Translations under genes and position numbers: made by a program
The notes under the pieces: model-generated
The model's input: only the letters and a program-made list of their open reading frames with translations
Told to the model about the DNA's origin: nothing
Database searches by the model: none
Shown: in pieces, positions 12,015 through 24,049 of the stretch
How the letters are laid out: every line of letters starts with the position of its first letter
How positions within the stretch are numbered: the first letter of the stretch is position 1
Assembly: GCA_947579665.1 (NCBI GenBank)
Contig: OX388351.1
Span: 1,116,001 to 1,180,000, forward strand
Origin: Sympetrum striolatum
Taxonomy: Eukaryota; Arthropoda; Insecta; Odonata; Libellulidae
Reading direction: 5' to 3'
DNA length: 64,000 nucleotides

Positions 12015-15000
12015 CTGGAACGAATATGCCATCGAGAGGAGAGAAAAAGAAGCGGAGGAGGGCGGGTTTACGTGGCTTCCTTCGTTACAAACGCGTCACG
12101 CCACAAAAAGGGTATTTCTATGCATTATATTACGGGCTGGCGTTGGGCCTGGTATCGGCTGGTTGAATCCTTGAAAATAGCGTGCCATCGACCAGATTCC
12201 GCGGTCTGACGTCACGGGGTGTTCTTAAGGGTTTTTGTGATCGCTGCTTGAATTTCGCCCTCAAGATGGATCGAGTCCTTTTATACTTCCACCGTGGAGA
12301 AAGGCGGAAGAATTCCCATTTCGGGATCCTTAAAATCGAGGTTTTATAATCCTTTGATATGAATACACAAGGATCGCGAGTTCGTGAATTTATTTGCGAG
12401 GAACCAGAGACGCTTATTAAAACCGTAATTTATGCATTCCGAGTTGCTTGTCATGCTGAATGGGTAGAAAAAACACGGCTTAATTCGCAAGAGACTCTTT
12501 CTCTGAACTTCCAATAAATTCAGCTTGGCTGTACTTACTACCTAATGCTGGAAACCAAGGTATTATCCGAGACAAGAAGGGAAGGCAAAATAAAATGTGT
12601 GAGCCGATGTAATACGTACGCAAAAATTCCGTTATAGAGACCCAAGGTATGATATGAAGCTATTAAAAAAGAATTTATCGCTATTAATGTCTAACATATC
12701 AAGCGCAAATTTCATATAATTATCGTCATTTACCGTTAACAGAGTAAAAGCTGTTCTCGGCTATTTTCAATGAAATTCTCCCATATTCTAATCATATTTC
12801 TTTATTAAACCCTTTAGGCTCACTATTGATACTACTTAATATCTGATAAGATCTGTTATCATTAAAATTCCATCTTAGTTTTTGAAAATAATGACGAAAT
12901 ATTTCACTTAGTAATTTAACTTTCACGGAACATAAGTTTGCTGCATGTTCTAGAAAATATAACTGATGGTTATTTCTTACTGTATTACTTGCTTTTTCCA
13001 TATAAAATTGCAAAATTCTCATAACTGATATTTTCATTGATACATCAGTAACCCGAAACTCAAACACAAGTAAACAGGCTGTATTAAAAAAAAGGAATTT
13101 CTGAGCAGGTCGAAAAAGATACGCTGCTTCCTAACAGTCTGTTCTACAAAGTGACAGTTTTGTCATTCTAATTTTATTTTAAAAACAGGCATGTTTCAAT
13201 GAGAAAAGATGGTATCCATATAATAATTGAACGTTTCTTCTGACTTGTAATATTTTCATGAATGCAGCTTATAATTTATGTTTATTTACCAGCCAGTGTT
13301 GCTCATCAACGTAATTATGTTCGTCAAAATCAAATGTTTATTGCACTGAATTATTTGGTGTTAATTTCTATTACGTAACGCAACTTAAGACTACATTAAC
13401 CCACAATTTCCTTCATAAATCATATAAAGTGAATTATTCCGTACTCATGAGAGAGATTCAAAGTGTGTGAAGATTCAGGTTATCGCATTAAAGGCGTTGA
13501 GAGAGCTCAGATACACAGGATCTACAAAGTCAGTAGCATGGGAAGATGAGGAGAGAACCAATCTAAAGTTGCAACTGCTCGCCACGTTTCTTTATTAGCT
13601 GAACTCCGCTGCGGTTTCCCTAAACTCGATCCTCAACAGACGTATAAGTTTCACTCAAGTTTATATCTCATTGGTTTGATTAAAAATAGTGGTCAACATC
13701 AAAGTTTTAGAGGATTCGATTGAAAATAAATACTCGTGTCTACCAAACAAAGTTATTTTTTCATATCTTTATTTTTATTTCTATTTTCAACCTCCTACTG
13801 TGAGGAACGGCTCTTTGCATTCAGAAAAGATGGAGCTCATAGACCAAGTAGAGTTAACTTGCCTCAAGTACTCCCACCAAAGTTGCTAAGGGGTTTAATT
13901 GATGACCGTATACTTTGTTGTTCTCTTTCCAATGGAATCTAATGGAGTTCTGCCCAAGTGTACTTTACGTAGAACTTACATTATTGAATATCTTTGGGCT
14001 CTACTAGTATTTACGATTCTTCCAAAATCCAAATTTAATTCACTATTGCTTTATTAATTCTCTACATGTATTTACATTATTCATAAATACATTACTCATA
14101 CATATATTTATATTTATAAAAACGATAAATCGCAATAAACTTCTCTACCGCTCATTATCGTTTTAGAATGGTTCGACGGTTGAGGTGAATTCGCAGAAAA
14201 GGGATCCCAAAGCGCAATCCCTGCTTCCTCCAGAGACGAACACCCTGCAGACTTAACTCTCTAGGGACCCAGCACATACGCTGTTATCGTCACCTCATTG
14301 TAAGTGATTTCAAATGTTCAAGATCTATATATTTGCATCTATTTATCTATCTTTAAATACTAATTGAGCTTTACCATTTAATTAAAAAAAGAAACAGAAC
14401 TCTTACATTAACGCTTCCCATCATCTTGTGCACCTAACAGTTAAAACTTATTGTTTGGTAGTTAAATCTTTCAAGCCTTGATTACTACATAATTTAGATC
14501 GCTTTACCGTGTGCTAGCGGATAAAAAATTGAATGGAAATTTTTCACCGACTGCGAACACATATAAAAATGCAAAGGTACGAATAAAGATGGCGAAGCGC
14601 ATTATTCAAATGTATTTATGGGCTAGAAAACTATAAAAAATACCACCGGTTTTTGACAAACCCTACTATACCAAAAGATTTATTCTTGCTAGTTAAATAA
14701 AATTTGAATATATCTTTGATTGAGTACTTCGCCATCGGCAGGAACGACTATAATTTTAATGTTTAGTTGTAGGGCCTAAGAGGGAATTTGGAAAATATTC
14801 ATTCGTTAGCAAAACAGTACAAGAATGGAATGCGTAAACACTTAATACGTTCCATAGGTTCAATTAAACACTTATAAAAAGGACAAAGGAATGTAAGTGA
14901 TACATATCTAATGATTATTTTTACCTTAAATTGTAAATGGATCTTTTTAATTGCTCTTCCTAAACATGTGGTGTTTTCTTACTCCTCCCTGGATTATTGG

Positions 15001-16750
15001 TTGGTTGTGATTTATATTAATAGTGATTTTAGCAAGCATTTCCCAATTTAGATTAGGTAGGAAATTAGGGCGAGAATAGATTCCCGGAAGACGAGGTCCT
15101 CCCTTAACGGTAAATCGATCCCTGGGAGTTCATTCGCACTAAAAGGACACATCTGAGCGATCCTTCTTCGGCACGTGATTTTTTTCTCCCGCAGAAGTGC
15201 TCTCCATCATTTACCGGCTGAGACGCAATTTTTCTTGCGAAAGAGACTCTCCCGCGAAACCTGATAAATATTCAATCGTTGGTGCTATCCTTTGATGCGG
15301 CAATTTCAATGTAGTCCGTCCTTTGCACAGTCTTCGAGAGGACCCTTTTTAAATTTCAAAGTGCCCGAGGCCCACGAAAATTAGATTGAAGTCTGTTGCC
15401 ATCAAACTAATTACGACCCTTTGGCGGTTATTTTCTCATTTTCCGTCTAAGTAATTTCCACCGGTTTACTTAAAACAGAGAGTGCAAAGCACACTTGATT
15501 AGCAAACGATCGGACGTTCCTAATTTAATTAATCTGGTATTATAAATTGCGATGCCGGAAGCAAGATTTACTTCAAATATCATGCAAAAATTTCTAGCAA
15601 AATGTTTAGTATTTATGGAATAGTAAGTTTTACAAGTTACTCGGATTTCATTTCCTACTTTTAGAAAGATGAAAATAATGTGGATGTTACCCTTTCGGGT
15701 AAGGAGGTGGTAGATGTTGAGGGTGATTAATATAAGACAAATGTAGGTGACTTTTTGCGACGCAATATATGGACGGTACATTAAATTAATAATATATATT
15801 TTTACACTCATTAGATGAGGTTAAAAATTCGCAATTATTTAATAATTAAATACGTACAGATAGTGAAGCCTAATAAATACATGATTGAAAATGATAAAAA
15901 ATAGTATATGTAATAACCGATAGATATATGCATGATGTAAAATTTAATTTTATGTACTTGAATATGAATCTAAATTATTTCGCAATTAACATTACTCGAG
16001 TCAAGTAATTTACTTCAATTATGTTAATCTTTAAAGTTAACTGTAAATCGATATATTTAAGTTAACGCCAGGATTCTAATTCCTTAAATACACAATATGG
16101 ACTTAACGCTAATAAATTATTTTTCAGATTTGCTATTTAACACGTTTGTCCAAAAGTACAAAATTACGCCAATACTTAATTTATACAAAAGATGATCGAC
16201 GCTTCCTTCCTCTAAGTGAACAATTATCGAAAAACATGTTTACTGCTACTTAGTTTATACAATTGATCAACATTTAAAATTAGCCAGGTGTAGAGAACAT
16301 TTTGTCGGAGGGTCGGACGCCATGAAGCAAGCGATCTGCCCCAAGCATAGTGTGATATATTTGTCTTGTAAGCATAGGCTGCTTGCAACAATAAGCCAGT
16401 TATATGCTCAAGATGTAGTCTTTGATGAAAAACGTAGCATCATCATAGTTGTTTTGCTAAAGATAACACCAAGGAGCAATTGAATGTAACCATCCTTAAC
16501 TGGACTAGATTATGATTTTTCTGTGCCAGTATAAAATCGACTGAAATTTATCTGAAAGCTACCCACAGTCAAGTAGGAATTCTACTGCAGCAGAAGAAAA
16601 GGAATCTGTACCGCAGAAATTGAAATTTTCTACGGTCTCACTAAATTCGGAACATGGCCTCTGAGATACCCTCAGTATGAACAACTTATATTATAAATCC
16701 AAGCGCGTATGAATTCTAAATGTAAGGATTTGATATCTCCAAATATTTAA
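12015..16750. other. Non-coding DNA, weak splice-like signal only
   Basis: No gene is supported. At 15178-15195 the plus strand has a T/C-rich tract ending CCCGCAG, followed by about 33 open codons (EVLSIIYRLRRNFSCERDSP and onward). It has no good donor, so I do not call it an exon. A short frame at 13736-13942 looks like a signal peptide but starts with GTG. The rest is AT-rich sequence without visible repeats. Confidence 0.5.
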
Positions 16751-19639
16751 TCAAGTAATCTATAATTGTAATGACGGTAGTACTCCTTCCTTCAAAATAC
16801 TTTAATTGACATGAAAATTGACCAACTGCGAATGAATATAAAAAACATAATATGCTGTAGGCATATTAGGCAGGCATCAAGTAATCTATAATTGTAATGA
16901 CGGTAGTACTCCTTCCTTCGAAATACTTTAATTGACATGAAAATTGACCAACTGCGAATGAATATAAAAAACATAATATGCTGTAGGCATATTAGGCAGG
17001 CATCAAGTAATCTATAATTGTAATGACGGTAGTACTCCTTCCTTCGAAATACTTTAATTGACATGAAAATTGACCAACTGCGAATGAATATAAAAACATA
17101 ATATGCTGTAGGCATATTAGGCAGGCATCAAGTAATCTATAATTGTAATGACGGTAGTACTCCTTCCTTCGAAATACTTTAATTGACATGAAAATTGACC
17201 AACTGCGAATGAATATAAAAACATAATATGCTGTAGGCATATTAGGCAGGCATCAAGTAATCTATAATTGTAATGACGGTAGTACTCCTTCCTTCGAAAT
17301 ACTTTAATTGACATGAAAATTGACCAACTGCGAATGAATATAAAAAACATAATATGCTGTAGGCATATTAGGCAGGCATCAAGTAATCTATAATTGTAAT
17401 GACGGTAGTACTCCTTCCTTCGAAATACTTTAATTGACATGAAAATTGACCAACTGCGAATGAATATAAAAAACATAATATGCTGTAGGCATATTAGGCA
17501 GGCATCAAGTAATCTATAATTGTAATGACGGTAGTACTCCTTCCTTCGAAATACTTTAATTGACATGAAAATTGACCAACTGCGAATGAATATAAAAAAC
17601 ATAATATGCTGTAGGCATATTAGGCAGGCATCAAGTAATCTATAATTGTAATGACGGTAGTACTCCTTCCTTCGAAATACTTTAATTGACATGAAAATTG
17701 ACCAACTGCGAATGAATATAAAAACATAATATGCTGTAGGCATATTAGGCAGGCATCAAGTAATCTATAATTGTAATGACGGTAGTACTCCTTCCTTCGA
17801 AATACTTTAATTGACATGAAAATTGACCAACTGCGAATGAATATAAAAAACATAATATGCTGTAGGCATATTAGGCAGGCATCAAGTAATCTATAATTGT
17901 AATGACGGTAGTACTCCTTCCTTCGAAATACTTTAATTGACATGAAAATTGACCAACTGCGAATGAATATAAAAAACATAATATGCTGTAGGCATATTAG
18001 GCAGGCATCAAGTAATCTATAATTGTAATGACGGTAGTACTCCTTCCTTCGAAATACTTTAATTGACATGAAAATTGACCAACTGCGAATGAATATAAAA
18101 AACATAATATGCTGTAGGCATATTAGGCAGGCATCAAGTAATCTATAATTGTAATGACGGTAGTACTCCTTCCTTCGAAATACTTTAATTGACATGAAAA
18201 TTGACCAACTGCGAATGAATATAAAAAACATAATATGCTGTAGGCATATTAGGCAGGCATCAAGTAATCTATAATTGTAATGACGGTAGTACTCCTTCCT
18301 TCGAAATACTTTAATTGACATGAAAATTGACCAACTGCGAATGAATATAAAAAACATAATATGCTGTAGGCATATTAGGCAGGCATCAAGTAATCTATAA
18401 TTGTAATGACGGTAGTACTCCTTCCTTCGAAATACTTTAATTGACATGAAAATTGACCAACTGCGAATGAATATAAAAAACATAATATGCTGTAGGCATA
18501 TTAGGCAGGCATCAAGTAATCTATAATTGTAATGACGGTAGTACTCCTTCCTTCGAAATACTTTAATTGACATGAAAATTGACCAACTGCGAATGAATAT
18601 AAAAACATAATATGCTGTAGGCATATTAGGCAGGCATCAAGTAATCTATAATTGTAATGACGGTAGTACTCCTTCCTTCGAAATACTTTAATTGACATGA
18701 AAATTGACCAACTGCGAATGAATATAAAAAACATAATATGCTGTAGGCATATTAGGCAGGCATCAAGTAATCTATAATTGTAATGACGGTAGTACTCCTT
18801 CCTTCGAAATACTTTAATTGACATGAAAATTGACCAACTGCGAATGAATATAAAAAACATAATATGCTGTAGGCATATTAGGCAGGCATCAAGTAATCTA
18901 TAATTGTAATGACGGTAGTGCTCCTTCCTTCGAAATACTTTAATTGACATGAAAATTGACCAACTGCGAATGAATATAAAAAACATAATATGCTGTAGGC
19001 ATATTAGGCAGGCATCAAGTAATCTATAATTGTAATGACGGTAGTACTCCTTCCTTCGAAATACTTTAATTGACATGAAAATTGACCAACTGCGAATGAA
19101 TATAAAAAACATAATATGCTGTAGGCATATTAGGCAGGCATCAAGTAATCTATAATTGTAATGACGGTAGTACTCCTTCCTTCGAAATACTTTAATTGAC
19201 ATGAAAATTGACCAACTGCGAATGAATATAAAAAACATAATATGCTGTAGGCATATTAGGCAGGCATCAAGTAATCTATAATTGTAATGACGGTAGTACT
19301 CCTTCCTTCGAAATACTTTAATTGACATGAAAATTGACCAACTGCGAATGAATATAAAAAACATAATATGCTGTAGGCATATTAGGCAGGCATCAAGTAA
19401 TCTATAATTGTAATGACGGTAGTACTCCTTCCTTCGAAATACTTTAATTGACATGAAAATTGACCAACTGCGAATGAATATAAAAAACATAATATGCTGT
19501 AGGCATATTAGGCAGGCATCAAGTAATCTATAATTGTAATGACGGTAGTACTCCTTCCTTCGAAATACTTTAATTGACATGAAAATTGACCAACTGCGAA
19601 TGAATATAAAAACATAATATGCTGTAGGCATATTAGGCA
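16751..19639. repeat. Homogeneous 126-bp tandem satellite, 23 copies
   Basis: The phrase GTAATCTATAATTG recurs at 16755, 16881, 17007, 17132, 17257 and so on to 19523: 23 copies at a spacing of 126 bp, or 125 bp where an A6 run is A5. Copies are nearly identical. The only other differences I saw are A instead of G in the first copy (TTCAAAAT versus TTCGAAAT) and a single G at 18920 (GTGCTCC versus GTACTCC). Because 126 is a multiple of three and one minus-strand frame lacks stops, the array produces open frames of up to 418 codons with a 42-residue period. I regard these as by-products, since the A5 copies break the frame. Each unit holds a perfect dyad with 8-bp arms TAATATGC and GCATATTA around TGTAG (first copy 16848-16868). 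The near-identity implies recent amplification or ongoing homogenisation. Confidence 0.97.
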
Positions 19640-19955
19640 TCCTCGGAGGCAGAATCCCTTTGTATCTTTCTCTGAAAGGTAAGTGAAATTCGGGAGATAG
19701 GTGTTTCCTCAAAACAAGGAGGAGACAAATTGGCCTCCCATTGTTAGTGGGAATCACATTTGGATTTCGAGTTAACGAGGGATAAGCGGTTGTTAAATGC
19801 CTTCGGGTGGATACAACTGGCGTAGGAAATTATCATGATAATAGTAAGCTAATGAAATTGCAGTAATCAAGTGTTTTTTTTATATTTAAGTTAATTTTGA
19901 TGGTCACTGTAAAAATTTCAACAACCCCAATAGGGCAATATATGTGCCCACCTTC
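19640..19955. other. Unique flank of the satellite
   Basis: The array stops inside a unit at about 19639 and passes directly into unrelated sequence. The long minus-strand frame of the array runs back into this flank as far as 19757, where it opens with GTG, not ATG. No gene or repeat family is recognised here. Confidence 0.5.
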
Positions 19956-20028
19956 AAATAATAATAATAATAATAATAAGTCGTCTTTATTTGGGCGAGA
20001 TTGAGACTTAAAAGTCTCTTCTTCCATC
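19956..20028 (-). mobile_element. 3' end of a retroelement with ATT-repeat tail (copy 1)
   Basis: Read on the minus strand, this is GATGGAAGA..., a self-complementary GAGACTTTTAAGTCTC-like segment, TCAATCTCGCCC, AATAAAGACG, and then a tail of about eight ATT units. The same string without the long tail appears on the plus strand at 42347-42392. Two copies in opposite orientation, a short hairpin just before an AATAAA-like motif, and a trinucleotide tail are what one expects of a LINE or LINE-dependent SINE 3' end. Only the terminal ~75 bp is recognisable, so the family is not assigned. Confidence 0.55.
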
Positions 20029-20047
20029 TAACCCATCAATTATATAT

Positions 20048-20445
20048 AAAAATTATTAAATGCATACCTTAAAAGAGATTTAAATTATCGATAGCACCTT
20101 AAATCAGATCAGACGAATGTCCCTACTAGCGGATGTTTCGCACCAGAAATAAATAAAGACAATATTTTGACCATTCTTTTAAGATGGTATTTGCATACAT
20201 TGTATTTAAAATAATTTTCTGGGTTATAATTTAAGGGTGTAATGAAATCACCTTAAGAGGCACAATATTACTGCCACCTCATTTGTATTGCAACTATGGA
20301 ACATATTGTATTTGAGAAGAACATGTTGTCTAAACCCTATCGCTACTTACAATTAACTTTGAAATGAAATATATATTGTATTGAAAGTTAGAATCTAGCC
20401 ATTCTTTTAAAAATTATTAAATGCATACCCTAAAAGAGATTTAAA
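20048..20445. repeat. Pair of 37-bp direct repeats 361 bp apart
   Basis: The 37 bases at 20048-20084 recur at 20409-20445 with one T-to-C difference. The unit starts AAAAATTATTAAATGCATAC and ends AAGAGATTTAAA. The 324 bases between them show no coding capacity and no clear inverted ends. The pair could be a short local duplication, or an unusually long duplication flanking an unrecognised insertion. Confidence 0.7.
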
Positions 20446-23400
20446 AATGCTTCTTTAGATTTATTTAACATCAACTTTGGAGTATTTAGTAGTATTGTTT
20501 TTTAATTTAGCGTCATTACTATTTTATAGCTCATGCTTCGTGCAAATTGAGCCTCACAAGGCATTGAACAAAATAGAGAAGAAAACAATTACTTTGGAAA
20601 GAAAATTCAAAACATTTTTTTCTTAATACCGTAACATATCCGCATATTTTATGTATATTTTGCAGTTTTTTGTGTATACCAATTTGAATTAATATTTATT
20701 TAATTAGAAATATAAAGTGTTATATTGATTTTTCCAATTGTTTTGTTTTAATGTTGTTAAATGCACATTTTATTCATAAACAATATGAATTTAAAAAGTA
20801 AAAGTAAATCGATATAGCTCTTCATGGAAAATGAATTTTTTGAATCATGTTCTGAGTCATCAAAATGCGATAATAACGACAATATATTAAAGATAACATG
20901 AAATATGCTAACGTGATATCAATTTTGTGGGGATTATCCAAATAATTAATTTGACGATCGTATATAACGCATTATGAATACATTTCATAAAATAGTTCCT
21001 GTGACATTGCTATGCAACGGTGCATTTGATAAAGATCAATTGAAGAGTGCTAGGATTTTCAATTGGTTGCTGCCAGCTGCAGTATGAAAAAAGGAACTTA
21101 ATCGAATGCTACGTCTGCTTCTCCAGAATAGAAAAAGAGGAATTTAAGAGAGATATATTTTCCTTGAGAATGTGTGTGCCGAATATCCCTATTATCTTTA
21201 GAGAAAAACCAAAGACATTTCTTGACAGAAAAAGGGAACGAGAGAAATAGAGGAAATAAGTAGAACAGGATCTAAATGTGAACAATGGTCAACTTTAGCG
21301 AAATCGATCAATGTGTAGCAGTTGTCATGTCGATGTGACAGCCAAGTACGCCGAAATATGGAAAAACGAAACGTCACTTAACAGTTTCCTATTGGATTTG
21401 ATTGATGAAGACAGTCGAAACAAAGGACTCGGAAACTGCAAATGTCATGTATTCCATGTACGAACCACTGAATCAGCGAAAATCAGTTATGTTTCGTGAA
21501 CATTGATAATTATATATGAATGTGTCTTCAGTTTGAAATGAAAAGGAAGAACAAATATCACAAAAATCCTTGTAAATACTTGGACGAAACAAAAGAAATT
21601 ATAAGTTATGTGTACTTAAAATCTGTTAATAATAATGGAATACTTTAATAAATATTCTGAATCGAATATAAAGCATATGGAATAAAATTAGAAAAGTTTT
21701 GTTTAATGAATTGTTCATTGAAACGTAATTGTAAAGGTTAGACCTAGATCCTACATTATTTCATCTCGTGCAAAGTCGTCCGTCATGACGCTAATTACAT
21801 CCCTATTCCCTCCAAATAAGGGCTTCGGGAAGGGAATGAGGCTTACTAGACAAGATAAGGAGTGAAGTAGTTTGCTCGTTGTATCCTTTACAAAGCCTTG
21901 GATTGGAAGGCATCAATGTAATTGCAACAAAAAGTGAATCGACGAGTGAAGTACTACATATAATCCTATGAGAAATAAGCTACATGAATGTCATTATTCA
22001 ACTTCATTTACACTTCAGTTACTTTCTTGTGGTCTAGCATGAACAGGGTTGAGACAAAAGCAAACGGAAGATTTCTTTTACTCTGTAGGAAAAGAAAATG
22101 GGAAGTTTTCTATTCACTAAGAAACGAAAGCATTAACGCGATTAACATGATTAGAGACAAATTGAAAGAGACTATTTCAGACAAATCTGAAGCATTTCAT
22201 CACCAATGAATGTATGAACGTGGGAGCAGTAAGCCCCTCGAGAAAAGCCTCTCGCTCCAACTCCCAGAATCAAACAAATCGACAGAGATAGATGGGTCGT
22301 GCAACACGAGGCTATCGGAGCACCGATTGGATTCTATAGATTGCTTCGGCCCCTCCTAATCGGACCTTTTCCGTGGGATAAAAGGTAAGGCAGATATCGC
22401 TATAAGGAGCAGTGTCCAAACACTCGGTAAAAGACGCTCCGAATCCATTCCAATGGCTTCCCATTGTCCAGAGACGTCTTTATGGGGACGGCAGATTGAA
22501 TCTCCGGGATTGAGACGGCAAAAGTAATCCTAGCGTCTATTTGTCAATGTCTCCGTGTGCCTCGAAAACGGCACGTATTTTAGACTCTAAGGAGACAGAC
22601 TTACGCAAAAATTGTCTCGAAACGCTATTTGAAGCAGCCATCAACTTGCGAGGTATCGACTATTTCAAACGTCTATAAATCTCATTGCCCCAAATTTCAA
22701 ATACACATTCGTAATTGATGGTGTCCTGTCTTCATCCGATAGCTCCATTCAAAATCCTTTCCAACTACTACTTCACACCACTGCGTATATAGGGTTTAAA
22801 TAAGCTACTTTTTTAAATTTAGAATAAATCTGAACTTAAACATTAATATTAATAGTAATACATTAAATAATATATATGATAATTCAATTTTATCCATCAA
22901 CAAGCTTCGTATAATTTGGCATTAAATGAGAATAAAATATTCTTTCAAGTCCTTGATGGAACCTATTATTACTGCTTGGTTCTGAATCAACGGGTAACTA
23001 CTTATACTCAACCATTGATTAGTTGCATATTTTTTTTAATATGCAAGATTAAAAAAAAAGTGAGTCGTATAAGAGGACAGATCGCATTCAACCCTCGGGC
23101 TATTTATTGCTCAGATCTGGTTAAACGTACATAGGTGCGATGGAGCAATTTAAACTAACTATGAACAAGCAATTAGCCAAGCAATGAAGGTGGTAGATAC
23201 ATGCATTAGTTGGAAGTCAAAAACCGACAATGGAATGCAAGAAAAACTAACTGAGATATACTAGTAAGCGAATGAAAACAGGAAGTTCGTGAAAAGAATT
23301 CACTGGATGACAAAAGAATAGACATCAATGAAGTATAATTAAATGATAGAATAGAATTAATATGCAATTAATTGGTGGATTTAACGTCTGTCAGTAGTGA

Positions 23401-23453
23401 AAGTTACATAAAAAAATAATATTTACGCATAAATATGGTTGATGTCAATTCCT
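20446..23453. other. Non-coding DNA, no supported gene
   Basis: No gene is supported. Short open frames near 21047-21499 and 21988-22209 have no domains. The segment 22220-22690 is noticeably richer in G and C than its surroundings. It could be a conserved non-coding or exonic island, but I found no frame with splice sites. The rest is AT-rich. Confidence 0.5.
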
Positions 23454-23765
23454 ATTGGTTTCCCAAACTATGTCCGCGGAACACCGGTGTTCCGCTGAAC
23501 CTGAATAGGTGTTCCGCGACAATTTGGAATGTCAATAGAGAATTGGAGAATAAAAGACATTAAATGCTTTATTGATTCATATTTTAAGTTTTTAATACAA
23601 TAATATAGTTTTTATTTATAAATAATTGCCAAATAAATAATTTGTTGTAATTAAATGATTTTTTTTAATTTTACAATTTACCTAACCTAAATATAAGCGT
23701 AGTGTTCTGTTGAACATCCCAGGTTTGCGAAGTGTTCCGTTGCAGAAACAAAATGGGAAACTCTG
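23454..23765. mobile_element. hAT-like MITE (degenerate)
   Basis: The left end has GTTTCCCAAACTATGTCCGC then GGAACACC. The right end, reverse-complemented, reads CAGAGTTTCCCATTTTG and then GGAACACTTCG. The two ends are therefore imperfect inverted repeats of about 30 bp. A CAG-rooted terminus followed by TTTCCCA and a GGAACAC block is the pattern of hAT (Charlie-like) transposons. The left terminus is mutated and I could not find an 8-bp duplication. The interior is AT-rich and non-coding. It lies about 165 bp upstream of the L2-like LINE remnant. Confidence 0.6.
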
Positions 23766-24049
23766 GGTAAATGGATGAATGTTTGTGGATCAACTTACAG
23801 AGAAATATTATTTATGGAGATAGAAATAATGAACGACGAGCTATTCTGATAATTGAAATATAGAACAGAACTTTGCATGAATATGGGGTATCTGGATAAT
23901 ATACTACGACGGATACTAGTGGAAGAATTTCGTATATTGAGATAAACCTTAGCAAGTATAAGAAACCCAAACGAAAAATTTATCTCTATTCCAGAGCAAA
24001 CTTCGAGGAATTTAACGGGAAACTAACTACCGATTTTAATTCATTTTAG

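Noticed and set aside
13736..13942. Small secreted-peptide-like frame with hydrophobic N-terminus
   Set aside because: Its first codon is GTG, not ATG. The hydrophobic stretch is a by-product of T-rich sequence.
16751..19639. CRISPR-like array
   Set aside because: The whole unit repeats with no variable spacers, in eukaryotic DNA. It is a satellite.
16792..19757. Long minus-strand open frames with a 42-residue repeat, up to 418 codons
   Set aside because: They arise because the 126-bp satellite unit is divisible by three and lacks a stop in one frame. Single-A length changes break the frame, the longest opens with GTG in the flank, and there is no codon-level constraint.
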